Positions 6,078 through 14,476 of a stretch of 14,476 bases of DNA are shown here, piece by piece (position 1 is the stretch's first letter; every line of letters begins with the position of its first letter). The translations under genes were made by a program, and so were the position numbers. Location of the stretch: assembly GCA_964404765.1 (NCBI GenBank), contig CAYOLL010000151.1, forward strand, positions 1 to 14,476, in the 5' to 3' direction. The notes beneath the pieces are model-generated. The model saw only the letters and a program-made list of their open reading frames with translations. It was not told the origin of the DNA and did not search any database. This DNA is from CAYOLL01 sp964404765 [NCBI: uncultured Gemmatimonadota bacterium] (GTDB lineage: Bacteria; 4572-55).

Positions 6078-6178
6078 TTTTTGATACTCCAAACACCGTT
6101 AACAATTCATTCATAGTTCAACCAATTCTTGTTTGAGGCTGCGTCGGAAACCGACCCATTATCTTTTGAGATAGTCGC

Positions 6179-7978
6179 ATGAAGCCCATCAAAAAAGCAA
6201 ATCCCATTGAAAAAGAACACTACGGCCATTTAGAGCGCCGCCTTTTTGACATGACGGCCTTGTTGGACGTAAGTCAGGCGCTCAATTCCTCCTTGGATAT
6301 CGGCGCTATTTTAGACACCATCCTGTTGACGATTTTAGGCAAATTTGCCTGTCAGCGCGGCATGGTTTTGCTATATCAAAAAGATAACGCATTTCAAGTC
6401 GAGTCCATCCGCGGCCAGATCCAGGGCGTACAGGACGGCGACATCGTCGAAATTCCGTTTACCATTGATCAGCCGCAACAATTTAGCAATACGGAAATCG
6501 CCGCCTTTGGGTTGGAGCAATGGGAAGTCGGCTGCTTTGTGCCAATTCGCAAATATAATCATACCGTCGGCTTACTTGCCTTGGGCGAAAAGGGGCGGCA
6601 CTACCAGATTTCGTCAGCGAGCCAGACCTACACGCCCGTAGAAATTGAATTTTTAATTTCCCTGGCCAATATTGCCGCGACATCCATCGAAAACGCGCAG
6701 GTTTATCGCCAGGTCAAAGGGCTGAATCGGCAGTTGGACTTAAAAATTCAGGAACTCAACTCCCTGTTTGAAATTGGGGAAGAATTGAATTCCGGCTTCG
6801 ACCCTGCCCGCATTTTACAGGTTTTAACGCTGACGCTGATGGGCCAAATGGCGATCAGCAAATGTTGCGTACTCCAGCCGGACGAGCAAAATCCAACCGA
6901 AGTCCAGATCAGCATCAAAAAAGGATTAGACCGCGAAAAATTCACCTTGGAACGTATTCAGGCCTGCTCCTTTAAAACGCTCTTTGACGATTTAAATATG
7001 GCGGCCTACGTGCCGGAGCTTTCCCAAAAAAGTGTTCAGGAGTTTTGCTTAGATGCCGGCATTACCCATCTGATTCCCATGCAGATCAAGCACAAAACCC
7101 GCGGCATTCTGGGCGTAGGCGGCAAATTAAACGATAAAACCATGCGTCCGTTCGGCGATAATGAACTGGCTTATCTGAATATGCTGGCCAACCAAACCAT
7201 GATCGCGCTGGAAAATGCCCGCCTCTTTCAAACCGAATTGGAAAAAAAGCATCTGGAAAAAGAGCTCAATCTGGCCCGTCAAATTCAACGCAGCTTATTA
7301 CCCAGCCAAAACCCAACCTATCCCGGTTTTGAAATTGCCGGCGTCAATATTCCCAGTATGCAAGTCGGCGGAGATTATTACGGGTTCTTAAAAGTGGATG
7401 CGGACCGACTGGGCCTGGCTATTGCCGACGTTACCGGCAAAGGCATTCCGGCCTCGCTGTTTATGGCCAATCTCCACGCCTATCTGCAAGCGCTGATTAC
7501 GGTTGAACCTGCTTTGAGTGGCATGATCGTCAAAATAAACGACTGGCTGCACGGCACCGCCGGCGCAACCGGCCGCTACATCACCTTTGCCTGCTGTGTC
7601 CTCAATCTGCAAACCCGCGAGTTAGTCTATACCAATGCCGGACATAATTTTCCGGTTATTTTCCATCCCGACGGCAAAAAAACGCATTTGGAAGAGGGTG
7701 GCCTGCCGTTAGGCATGTTTCCCGGGATGCCCTATTTTGAAAAACAACATCAGCTCCAAACCGGTGACGTGCTGCTACTCTACACCGATGGTGTTTCCGA
7801 AGCCATGAACGGCAAAGAAGAAGAATATCAGGAAGACCGCCTGGAAAATCTGGTCGCCGGGCATACCGCCAAACCGGCTAGCGAAATTGTCGAGCGGATT
7901 GTGGAAGATGTGCGGACTTTTGTCGCCGGTGCGCCGCAGTCAGATGATATTACGATCATTGTAGTTAAAGTACTGTAG
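6179..7978 (+). CDS. GAF-GAF-PP2C serine phosphatase (RsbU/SpoIIE type)
   Basis: A 599-residue cytosolic signalling protein. Two GAF sensor domains (about residues 20-180 and 190-355) are followed by a coiled-coil linker ELEKKHLEKELNLARQIQRS (about 352-372) and a SpoIIE/RsbU-type PP2C phosphatase domain to the end. Acidic metal-binding candidates are kept: VGGD (D399), IADVTGKG (D417), YTDGVSE (D537) and SDDIT (D589/D590), plus NAGHNFP and GLPLG. The residue after GGDYY is Gly402, where family members usually have Asp. Such enzymes dephosphorylate anti-anti-sigma/STAS proteins in partner-switching pathways, but no STAS or RsbW-like gene is nearby, so the target is unknown. No membrane segments are seen. 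The ATG at 6179 has only a weak GAG upstream. A gap of 100 bp separates it from the antitoxin remnant. Confidence 0.92.
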   Translation: MKPIKKANPIEKEHYGHLERRLFDMTALLDVSQALNSSLDIGAILDTILLTILGKFACQRGMVLLYQKDNAFQVESIRGQIQGVQDGDIVEIPFTIDQPQQFSNTEIAAFGLEQWEVGCFVPIRKYNHTVGLLALGEKGRHYQISSASQTYTPVEIEFLISLANIAATSIENAQVYRQVKGLNRQLDLKIQELNSLFEIGEELNSGFDPARILQVLTLTLMGQMAISKCCVLQPDEQNPTEVQISIKKGLDREKFTLERIQACSFKTLFDDLNMAAYVPELSQKSVQEFCLDAGITHLIPMQIKHKTRGILGVGGKLNDKTMRPFGDNELAYLNMLANQTMIALENARLFQTELEKKHLEKELNLARQIQRSLLPSQNPTYPGFEIAGVNIPSMQVGGDYYGFLKVDADRLGLAIADVTGKGIPASLFMANLHAYLQALITVEPALSGMIVKINDWLHGTAGATGRYITFACCVLNLQTRELVYTNAGHNFPVIFHPDGKKTHLEEGGLPLGMFPGMPYFEKQHQLQTGDVLLLYTDGVSEAMNGKEEEYQEDRLENLVAGHTAKPASEIVERIVEDVRTFVAGAPQSDDITIIVVKVL

Positions 7979-8262
7979 CGATAAGTGAGTGTACGCACGT
8001 TTTGGAGAATAGCCGGAAACCGGAAACTACATTTTTTTTAGGCCATCTGAAACCCGCCGGGTCTTGATTATCAAAAAGCTCATCCGAACTTCCATCCCGC
8101 AGCATTATAAAAATGCTCAGTTATCTAAGAATTTATACCCATTCGTCGCAGTGTGAATAGTTACTTTTGCTCTTGAATATTTTCATTGCTGATATTTAAA
8201 AACGGGTTATATTTCAAAAAAGTTTCCGCAACGTATTTCGAACTATCAATGGGGGAAAATTC
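7979..8262. other. Intergenic gap, nothing specific seen
   Basis: These 284 bp hold no gene, no repeat shared with the other elements and no convincing terminator; the dyad CCGG-AAA-CCGG near 8014-8024 has a stem too short to count. The last bases, GGGGGA about 8 bp before the GTG at 8263, serve as ribosome-binding site for the next gene. Confidence 0.5.
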
Positions 8263-11200
8263 GTGCATTTTCTTGACCGGAATCGGCCAGCTTTCTTGAT
8301 TGCGATTTGCATACAATTTTTATTTACAAGCGCCTTAGCTTTAGCGGCCGACCGTGATATCGTCCTCAACGAAATTATGTTTGACCCAACTATCTCCGAG
8401 CAGACCGGCGAATTTGTGGAAATCGTCAATACCGGTCCAACGGCGGTTGATTTAACCGGCTGGCGTATTGGTGATCAGGACGGCGACGATATTCTGGCCG
8501 CCCGTGGCGAAGGATTAACGCTTTTGCCGGGTCAATATGCGCTCATTCTTGATCCCGACTATCCCGACACCGCTACAACCTACGCCATCCCGCCCGAAGC
8601 GCTTGTGATCCAAATCGGCGGCACGACCTTTGGCAGCGGCGGTTTTGGCAATACCACCGCCGAAACCGTTTCGCTCAAAAACGCCGCCGGCGACACCATC
8701 GCCCGCTATGCCTATTCTGTTGATAACACGCCGGGACACTCCGACGAAAAGCGCGAGGCACAAGCCGGCGATCAGCCTGCTAACTGGGGCAACAGCCTTA
8801 AATTACAGGGCACGCCCGGCGCCGCCAACAGCTTGAGCCAGGCCAAAACACCCGATTTAGCGCTGGAACCGCGCGACATTACTTTTCAGCCGGATCGACC
8901 GCAGCCCAACCATGCGGTCACCATCAATGTCAATGTTCATAATATGGGTCAAACCACGGCGCTGGGCTTTACGTTGTATATCGCCCGGGATGGCAATTTT
9001 GATCAAATCATTCAGTCTGCAGAATATATGATTTACCCGCCGCTATCGGTCACAACAGCTATCGCGCCCGGCGATTCTACGGTCGTTTCCGTGACATATC
9101 CCGGCTGGGGGAGTATTATTGACTTGGAGTTGGGTATTTGCGACGTGTTGGTTTCGGCCTATACCTCCGACGACGCCAATCCGGTCAATAATCAGGCTGG
9201 CGCGACGCTCATCGTTGGCGATCATCCGGTGACTGTCAATGAAATCTACTATATTCCCCGCAGCGGCGAAGGTGATACGGAATGGATCGAGCTGTATAAT
9301 CGCAGCCAAATGACCATCAATCTGCAAGGCTGGACCTTGACCGATGCTACCGGACAACGCCGTTTCTTAACCAGCCAAATCCAAGCGCTGGCGCCGGAAC
9401 GCTACCTGATTGTGACCGCGGACTCCGCCGCCTTTGCCGGTCATTACCCGAATGCCGGAGCAACGATTCTGCAACCGGCCGGCTGGCCCAGCCTGAACAA
9501 TACCGGCGATGTTGCCGCCATTTACGCCCGTAACGGCCCGGTTATCGACAGCGTGGCATTTCTCAGCAATTGGGGTGGCGACACCGGCATTTCCTTAGAG
9601 CGGCTTGCAAGCAACGGTTCGTCGAATGACCGTGCCAACTGGGCCGGCTGCATCCATGCCGATGGCGCGACGCCGGGACGCAGAAATTCCGTTTCACGTC
9701 AGGATTACGATCTGGCTATAATGGAACTGCGGGCGACTCCACCAAATCCAACCGCTAATCAGGATTTTCGGCTGGAGGTGGTCGTCAAAAATGTAGGCAG
9801 CTTTTCAATTGCCAATTATGGCCTGACCATTTTTGCCGATTTAAACTGGAACGGTCGGCAGGACGCCGGTGAAATCGTGACCCAGATTACGGAATCCGCC
9901 GCGCTCAATCCGGATCAGACCCGGCTTTTCACCAGTTCCACACTGCACTATACGACTGCGGTTCTGCCCTTTTACGCCCTGGCGACGCATCCCGCCGATC
10001 AAAACCCGGCTAATCAGCAGATACGGCTCGAAACGTTGATCGGACAAAGCCCGTTGGTCATCAGCGAAATTTTTTATTTACCGCCTGCCGACCAAACCGA
10101 ATGGGTCGAAGTCTACAACCAAAGCGCGTATCCGCTTGACCTGAAAAATTGGACGGTAGAGGACGCAACCGGCAGTCCCAAAACCGTTTCGACGCAATCG
10201 CTTGTGATTGCTCCGGCAGCGTATGCCGTTATCGCGCAGGATGCGGCCAGATTCAGAGCCGCGTTTACCGAAGTCACAGCGCCTGTGATCCAGCCTGCCG
10301 GCTGGCCCTCGTTGAACAATACCGGCGATCTTGTGGTAATCCGCCTAAGTAACGGCCTGGTCTTAGACAGCCTGGAGTATGCCGACGACTGGGGCGGACG
10401 CACCGGCGTTTCACTGGAGCGAATCGCTATGCCGTTTGCTTCGAATAACCCGGCCAATTGGGGCAGCTGCATTGGCGCACAGGGCGCAACGCCAGGCGCA
10501 AAAAACAGCATTGCCGCCAAAGATATAGACCTGGCCATTTTGCCGGACATCACCCTTGATCCGCCCAATCCGCGGCCCGACCAAAACCAGACGGTAACGA
10601 TTACCGTTAGCAATATGGGTCTGAATACGGCTTCCGCCTATCGCGTCCATTTCTTTGAGGACAAGAACCAAAATGGCAGCATTGATGACGGCGAAACTTT
10701 AGCCTCCGCAGATGGAACGGCCCTGACTCCGGGCGGACATCAAAATCTAACGGCTAATCTTGCCTTCACCCAAATCGGTCTGCATTGGTTAGCTATCCGG
10801 ATCAATGTTCCGGGCGACCAAAATCCACAAAATGACACGCAAACTCGCCGGGTGGCCGTGGGGCAAAATCTGGTGATGATTAACGAAATTATGTACAGCC
10901 CGGCCACGGAGCAGGTTGAATGGGTGGAGCTGTTTGTCCCGCCGGTGAGCGGCGTTCCTGCCCAACAGCCGCTGGTTGACCTGCAAAACTGGTTCCTGGC
11001 CGATAGCGAAAACGAGCCGCAGCGCATCAGCCTTACTTCGGTCGAATTGCGCCAGGGCGATTTTGTCGTTTTGACCGGCGACACCGTCCGATTTTTAGCC
11101 CAATTTCCCAATATACGCCAACCGGTCATCAAAATGGCCGATAATTTTCCCTCTTTGAACAATTCCGATGATTCCGTTATCTTATACGATAGCAATTTAG

Positions 11201-11700
11201 CGAAAGTTGATTTGGTGACTTATTCCGCCGATTGGGGCGGCGCATCAGGACGCTCGCTGGAACGAATTACCCTGACGGCGGCAGTGTCCGACCCGGAGAA
11301 CTGGGGCACCTGTGTGGCAGAGGCCGGCGGAACACCGGGCGCAACAAATTCCATCGCCGCCGTGCTGCCGCTGGATTCGCAAGTGGAAGTGGAGATACAG
11401 CCCAATCCGTTTTCCCCGGATGACGACGGGTTTGAAGATCATGCGGTGATTCAAATTCAATTGCCGTTGCTGCTGGCGGTTTCCAATGTCTATATCTATG
11501 ATGTGCAAGGGCGGCTGCAACGCCGCTTGCTGCATCAGCAGAATGTCGGCAATGAAACAACACTTATCTGGGACGGAACTGCGGACGACGGCAAAAAAGT
11601 GCGGATTGGCCAATATATCCTTTATGTGGAAGCTTTAAACGGAGAGAGCGGGCAGATTAAAACGGCTAAGAAACGGTTGGTTGTCGCTACACATTTTTAG
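8263..11700 (+). CDS. Secreted protein with four lamin-tail and three CARDB-like domains
   Basis: This 1145-residue protein starts with a Sec signal peptide (basic start, hydrophobic FLIAICIQFLFTSALALA, likely cut near residue 29). That supports the GTG start, since the next Met lies after the signal. Four lamin-tail domains begin near residues 32, 323, 597 and 869, each with an NEI-Y/F-x-P opening, a WVE-L/V-x-N strand (W-E-L-F in the last), a LNNTGD-like turn, W-G-x-x-x-G-x-SLER and a G-A-TPG-x-x-NS end. Three CARDB-like beta domains alternate with them (for example ATPPNPTANQDFRLEVVVKN). Residues about 1040-1145 form a FlgD/CHU_C-like module (NPFSPDDDGFED, then YDVQGRL, WDGTADDG, GQYILYVEA). 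It is probably exported and surface-attached, possibly by a type IX-like route. No nuclease or protease domain is seen, so the activity is unknown; adhesion or matrix function is a guess. Confidence 0.88.
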   Translation: MHFLDRNRPAFLIAICIQFLFTSALALAADRDIVLNEIMFDPTISEQTGEFVEIVNTGPTAVDLTGWRIGDQDGDDILAARGEGLTLLPGQYALILDPDYPDTATTYAIPPEALVIQIGGTTFGSGGFGNTTAETVSLKNAAGDTIARYAYSVDNTPGHSDEKREAQAGDQPANWGNSLKLQGTPGAANSLSQAKTPDLALEPRDITFQPDRPQPNHAVTINVNVHNMGQTTALGFTLYIARDGNFDQIIQSAEYMIYPPLSVTTAIAPGDSTVVSVTYPGWGSIIDLELGICDVLVSAYTSDDANPVNNQAGATLIVGDHPVTVNEIYYIPRSGEGDTEWIELYNRSQMTINLQGWTLTDATGQRRFLTSQIQALAPERYLIVTADSAAFAGHYPNAGATILQPAGWPSLNNTGDVAAIYARNGPVIDSVAFLSNWGGDTGISLERLASNGSSNDRANWAGCIHADGATPGRRNSVSRQDYDLAIMELRATPPNPTANQDFRLEVVVKNVGSFSIANYGLTIFADLNWNGRQDAGEIVTQITESAALNPDQTRLFTSSTLHYTTAVLPFYALATHPADQNPANQQIRLETLIGQSPLVISEIFYLPPADQTEWVEVYNQSAYPLDLKNWTVEDATGSPKTVSTQSLVIAPAAYAVIAQDAARFRAAFTEVTAPVIQPAGWPSLNNTGDLVVIRLSNGLVLDSLEYADDWGGRTGVSLERIAMPFASNNPANWGSCIGAQGATPGAKNSIAAKDIDLAILPDITLDPPNPRPDQNQTVTITVSNMGLNTASAYRVHFFEDKNQNGSIDDGETLASADGTALTPGGHQNLTANLAFTQIGLHWLAIRINVPGDQNPQNDTQTRRVAVGQNLVMINEIMYSPATEQVEWVELFVPPVSGVPAQQPLVDLQNWFLADSENEPQRISLTSVELRQGDFVVLTGDTVRFLAQFPNIRQPVIKMADNFPSLNNSDDSVILYDSNLAKVDLVTYSADWGGASGRSLERITLTAAVSDPENWGTCVAEAGGTPGATNSIAAVLPLDSQVEVEIQPNPFSPDDDGFEDHAVIQIQLPLLLAVSNVYIYDVQGRLQRRLLHQQNVGNETTLIWDGTADDGKKVRIGQYILYVEALNGESGQIKTAKKRLVVATHF

Positions 11701-11712
11701 GTAGACGCAATT

Positions 11713-11757
11713 TTTCAACAAACTTCGTGAAACTTAGTGCTTTCGCGCCTTCGTGGC
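11713..11757 (+). repeat. Single arm of the CTTCGTG/GCCACGAAG repeat
   Basis: CTTCGTGAAACTTAGTGC (11723-11740) is identical to 4082-4099, the right half of the element before pgk. The match extends upstream (TTTCAACAA) with one mismatch, and downstream as a diverged CCTTCGTGGC. No matching left arm is found nearby, so this is a half-element. It lies just after the stop of the lamin-tail gene. Confidence 0.7.
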
Positions 11758-11955
11758 GTGTCTTAAATTTTTCAAGTAAGTGGTTTTGTGCTTTTGGAAC
11801 ATTATAGCAAGTAAGAGTCAATCACCAAAAAATCTTGCTTTTCTTGAGTGAAAAACTTATTTTCAAAAAGATAATCGGGCGACGTGCACATATTACACGA
11901 AATGACCAACCGCAGTTTGTGTACACCGCCTACGAACCGTTGATCGGAGCCTATC

Positions 11956-12906
11956 GTGAAAGTTAAATTCTGGGGTGTCCGCGGGTCGCTGCCTACGCCC
12001 CAGTTACCCAACGACATCGAAAAGCGCATTCGTGACGTGCTGCTCGAGGCCAAACCCGAAGACGTACACGATGAAGAAGCGGTAAACCGGTTTATGACTA
12101 ACTTACCCTTCTACAAAAAATCGACGTACGGCGGAAATACTCCGTGTGTTCAGGTCACGCCATCCGATGGTAAAACTTTTATTATTGATGCCGGATCGGG
12201 CATTCGAGAATTAGGCATCAGCCTGTTAAGCACACCGATCGGTCGCGGTCAGGGTGAAATACATTTATTTTTGAGCCACACCCATTGGGATCATGTTCAG
12301 GGATTCCCTTTCTTTCCACCCGCCTATATTCCCGGTAACAAGCTGACGATTTATAATGACAAAGATCAGCATAAAACATTTGCCGATCAGCAAGACGCCC
12401 GCTTTTTTCCGGTGCCGCTGGAATACATGCGCTCAAAAATGACCTTTAAACGTATCCGCGAGCTGGAGCCCTTTCAGGTTGGTGATACTACGGTTTGCGC
12501 TCTGGAAATGTTTCATCCCGGCATCTCGCTGGCTTATCGTTTTCAGAACAACGGCGTAACATTTGTTTATGCCAGCGACTCCGAGTTTAACATGCGGCCA
12601 CGGGCTGAAGTGGCTGAATTTGAGGATTTTGTTCGTGGTGCGGATGGTCTGGTTTTTGATTCACAATTCAGCTTTACGGAATCGCAGGAAAAAGCGACCT
12701 GGGGTCATAGCAGCGCGACTATGGGCGTAGATATTGCCATTGCGGCGGGTGTCAAACGCCTGCTGCTGTTTCACCATGAGCCGTCTTACAATGATGAAAA
12801 AATCGCGCAGCTTGGCGAAAAAGCTATTCGCTACAAAAAAGCCATCGCGCCGGAAATGGATTTAGAGGTCATTACAACCTACGACGGATTGGAGCTTGAC
12901 TTGTAA
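11956..12906 (+). CDS. Metallo-beta-lactamase-fold hydrolase
   Basis: A 316-residue MBL-fold protein without signal peptide. The start VKFWGVRGSLPTP is typical of a cytosolic MBL subgroup often annotated as cAMP phosphodiesterase-like or PhnP-like, and supports the GTG at 11956. Metal ligands seen are HTHWDH (H108, H110, D112, H113), H187 in MFHPG, D208 in YASDSE and H273/H274 in FHHEPSYND, with H251 in WGHSS as a further conserved His. A charged insertion at about residues 20-55 separates the first strand from STYGGNTPC. The substrate is likely a phosphodiester or small phosphate ester, but sequence alone cannot settle it. The upstream gap of 255 bp carries a repeat arm. The 3' end overlaps the convergent idi gene by 28 bp. 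Confidence 0.9.
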   Translation: MKVKFWGVRGSLPTPQLPNDIEKRIRDVLLEAKPEDVHDEEAVNRFMTNLPFYKKSTYGGNTPCVQVTPSDGKTFIIDAGSGIRELGISLLSTPIGRGQGEIHLFLSHTHWDHVQGFPFFPPAYIPGNKLTIYNDKDQHKTFADQQDARFFPVPLEYMRSKMTFKRIRELEPFQVGDTTVCALEMFHPGISLAYRFQNNGVTFVYASDSEFNMRPRAEVAEFEDFVRGADGLVFDSQFSFTESQEKATWGHSSATMGVDIAIAAGVKRLLLFHHEPSYNDEKIAQLGEKAIRYKKAIAPEMDLEVITTYDGLELDL

Positions 12907-13469
12907 CACGCTACGCCATCGGTAATCATGCCGGCAAAATGTGTCTGTATATGCCGCCATTCCATTTTAAACCACGGCGTATAAAGCTCCGCGCGAGCGG
13001 CCATGTCTACATCTAATGCCGCTTGTGACATAAACTTCCAGGCGGCAATTTCGGTGGGATTCGCCAGCACCGGCGCATCGCTAAAACCGACATAAACACT
13101 GCAAAGCTCGTGCTCTGCGCCCCGATTTTCATATCGAGCCTGATACTGAAATTGGTACAAAAAACGTAACTCTGCCACCAGGCCAAGCTCTTCGCGCAGC
13201 CGACGCAACACAGCCGTGTCGTAGTCCTCGCCCTGCCGTGGATGACTGCAACAAGAATTGGACCAAAAACCCGGCCAAAGCAGCTTATCCTGACCACGCT
13301 GCTGAAGCAGCATTTCACCATCACTATTAAAAATGAAGATAGAAAAGGCACGGTGCAAAATGCCGTCACCCAGATGGCAGTCCGCTTTCGATTTATAGCC
13401 AAGGACTTGATCGTTTTGATCGACCAGAATCAACATCTCGTTATCAAACGAAACGGTCATGTTATTCAT
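12879..13469 (-). CDS. idi: Isopentenyl-diphosphate delta-isomerase, type I
   Basis: Interconverts isopentenyl and dimethylallyl diphosphate, the entry step to carotenoids, quinones and other isoprenoids, in the cytosol. The Nudix fold and the type I signatures are visible. LHRAFSIFIF comes early, followed by FWSNSCCSHP with the catalytic Cys (C74 in this numbering). The Nudix-like stretch RQGEDYDTAVLRRLREELGL follows. EHELCSVYVG carries the second catalytic and metal Glu residues (E109, E111). The ATG at 13469 gives 196 aa, follows GAGG 11 bp upstream and lies 13 bp after the upstream gene's stop; an ATG at 13460 is nearly as good. Longer starts (13496, 13547) would overlap the membrane-protein gene. 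It converges with and overlaps the MBL gene at the 3' end. Confidence 0.93.
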   Translation of the reverse strand: MNNMTVSFDNEMLILVDQNDQVLGYKSKADCHLGDGILHRAFSIFIFNSDGEMLLQQRGQDKLLWPGFWSNSCCSHPRQGEDYDTAVLRRLREELGLVAELRFLYQFQYQARYENRGAEHELCSVYVGFSDAPVLANPTEIAAWKFMSQAALDVDMAARAELYTPWFKMEWRHIQTHFAGMITDGVACYKSSSNPS

Positions 13470-13482
13470 GCTGTGCTCAACC

Positions 13483-14025
13483 TCATCGTTTCTCATGAAT
13501 TTTTTTGGAAGATCGCCACATCCAGCCTGCCTGATTGAAAACACCAACCAACATCAGAAAAGCAAACAAAAAACCGTCAGCCACAAAGCCAAAATCCGTG
13601 TAGCCGGTAATCAGCGCCGCCCCAACCGACGCCGACAAAATAATTAGTGTCCAATCAAATAAAAAAATAAGCAATAATGCGCCAATAACACCAACCAATA
13701 AATAAACCAACCAAAGACCCGGCTCAGCGATATGAATATGGAAAAAATTCATCATTTGTGTGATTGCATAAACACTGCTGATAAAACCGGTTATGCCCAA
13801 CGCAGATTTATACAAAAAACTCGCCAGCACTGCGCCAAGCATTCCACAAAATAATGCGACGAACCAAATGAGAATGGATTGCTCCTGTCCCCAGAAGAAA
13901 TAGGCCAGCCGTAGTCCAAAAATAAAACCGCTAACCGATGTGAACAGCCAGAACAAGCTTCGGCCAAACAGCAGCAGCGCAATGCCAAGTAGAATTTGAA
14001 ATATTGAAAGGGCATCCATTGTCAT
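13483..14025 (-). CDS. Multi-pass membrane protein of unknown function
   Basis: From the ATG at 14025 the product is 180 aa, almost entirely hydrophobic, with six or seven membrane segments and a basic C-terminal tail (WRSSKKIHEKR) expected in the cytosol. The opening IFQILLGIALLLFGRSLFWL followed by a Gly-rich helix resembles the TMEM198/DUF4203-type membrane domain, but I hold that only loosely. A TTG at 14061 would add 12 residues but has no ribosome-binding site; the 14025 ATG also lacks a clear one, and an ATG six bases later is possible. Its stop lies 13 bp before idi, so the two are probably one transcript. No active-site motif is seen. Confidence 0.8.
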   Translation of the reverse strand: MTMDALSIFQILLGIALLLFGRSLFWLFTSVSGFIFGLRLAYFFWGQEQSILIWFVALFCGMLGAVLASFLYKSALGITGFISSVYAITQMMNFFHIHIAEPGLWLVYLLVGVIGALLLIFLFDWTLIILSASVGAALITGYTDFGFVADGFLFAFLMLVGVFNQAGWMWRSSKKIHEKR

Positions 14026-14068
14026 GTTGGTTACGATTTGGGGCTCTTGGTGTCGCGGCAACTAAGAA

Positions 14069-14104
14069 TTGACAGGTTTTTATCTGCCTGCCAGAGATTA
14101 TAAT
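14069..14104 (+). promoter_or_regulatory. Possible promoter for the DoxX-like gene, wide spacing
   Basis: A perfect TTGACA (14069-14074) and a perfect TATAAT (14099-14104) lie in the intergenic space before the + strand gene at 14142, but 24 bp apart instead of about 17. TATAAT alone is well placed, about 38 bp before the start codon. The -35 match may be coincidental. Confidence 0.35.
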
Positions 14105-14141
14105 GGTTTGCTATATAGAATCAACTTTGGAGACTCTTTTT

Positions 14142-14476
14142 ATGACAAAAAACTGGCTCAACGCTGCCCCTGCGGATTCTGACCGCGGCCTGGATATTGT
14201 ACGAGTGGCAGTTGCTCTTATTTTGATCGTGCATCCCATTCATGGCCTGATTCATCCCGGTGATATTGACGGCTTCGGAGGCTTCCTGAGTTCAGTTGGA
14301 TTGCCCTTTGGAGTCCCCCTTGCCTGGGCCACTATTTTTATACAGCTTGCCTGTAGTGTCGCTCTGATCGCCCGGCGTGTCGTGGTGGCGGCCTGCCTGG
14401 GTCACATGGGTATCCTGAGCGCGGGCATTTGGATTATTCACGCGCCGGAAGGGTGGTTCGTCGTCGGCGCCGGAAG
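14142..14476 (+). CDS. DoxX-like membrane protein, 3' end outside window
   Basis: An ATG at 14142 follows GGAG (14129-14132) by 9 bp and stays open to the last base, giving about 111 residues. The protein starts MTKNWLNAAPADSDRGLDIV, then a membrane helix VRVAVALILIVHPIHGLIHP, a Gly-rich loop (GDIDGFGGFLSSVGLPFGVP), a second helix around WATIFIQLACSVALIARR and a third around ACLGHMGILSAGIWIIH. Helix, GFGGFL-type loop and helix fit the DoxX family of four-helix inner-membrane proteins, for which redox roles have been proposed. The C-terminus is not seen. It is divergent from the membrane protein/idi unit. Confidence 0.8.
   Translation, partial: MTKNWLNAAPADSDRGLDIVRVAVALILIVHPIHGLIHPGDIDGFGGFLSSVGLPFGVPLAWATIFIQLACSVALIARRVVVAACLGHMGILSAGIWIIHAPEGWFVVGAG

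Noticed and set aside
6142-6154. Small hairpin GTCGG-AAA-CCGAC before the phosphatase gene as a terminator
   Set aside because: Only a 5-bp stem and no proper T-run; too weak to call.
13470-13547. Longer N-terminus for idi (starts at 13496 or 13547)
   Set aside because: It would overlap the upstream membrane-protein gene, adds residues unlike Idi N-termini, and lacks a ribosome-binding site; 13469 fits better.

Overview
The window looks like a chromosomal stretch of an uncultured bacterium of roughly 50% GC. Its best affinity hint is the large secreted lamin-tail-domain protein, which ends in a FlgD-like/CHU_C-like C-terminal module of the kind common in the Bacteroidetes/Calditrichota/KSB1 (FCB) lineages. 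The phylum call is inference from protein style only. All genes from 500 to 12906 are on the + strand. They are followed by a convergent two-gene minus-strand unit and then a divergent gene cut by the window end.

Layout. 1-499 has no gene but carries REP/MITE-like repeat remnants and a plausible promoter. 500-871 is a small protein I do not recognise. 872-1432 is AT-rich and non-coding, with a cluster of DnaA-box sequences (two perfect TTATCCACA plus several near matches) and a perfect 12-bp inverted repeat: a candidate replication origin or DnaA-titration site. 1433-3883 is a probable two-gene operon: an ABC-3 (ZnuB/TroC-type) metal-transporter permease without its ATPase or binding protein, then a RetSat/CrtISO-like FAD oxidoreductase. 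4163-5350 is phosphoglycerate kinase (pgk), flanked on both sides by palindromic repeats. 5369-5784 is a dense block of three palindromic elements, two of which carry opposite copies of the same 75-bp palindromic core. 5816-6077 is a frameshifted addiction-module antitoxin of the TIGR02574 type without a toxin. 6179-7978 is a GAF-GAF-PP2C (RsbU/SpoIIE-type) phosphatase. 8263-11700 is a 1145-residue secreted protein with four lamin-tail domains alternating with CARDB-like domains. 11956-12906 is a metallo-beta-lactamase-fold hydrolase. On the minus strand, 12879-13469 is a type I isopentenyl-diphosphate isomerase and 13483-14025 a multi-pass membrane protein, probably co-transcribed. 14142 to the end is a truncated DoxX-like membrane protein.

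How the genes fit together. Most are unrelated housekeeping or accessory functions rather than one pathway. The RetSat/CrtISO-like oxidoreductase and Idi both touch isoprenoid chemistry, but they lie about 9 kb apart on opposite strands. No phage, plasmid, CRISPR or defence locus is visible. The features most worth a second look are the DnaA-box cluster, the nested palindromic elements after pgk, and the coupling of an orphan metal permease to a RetSat-like enzyme.
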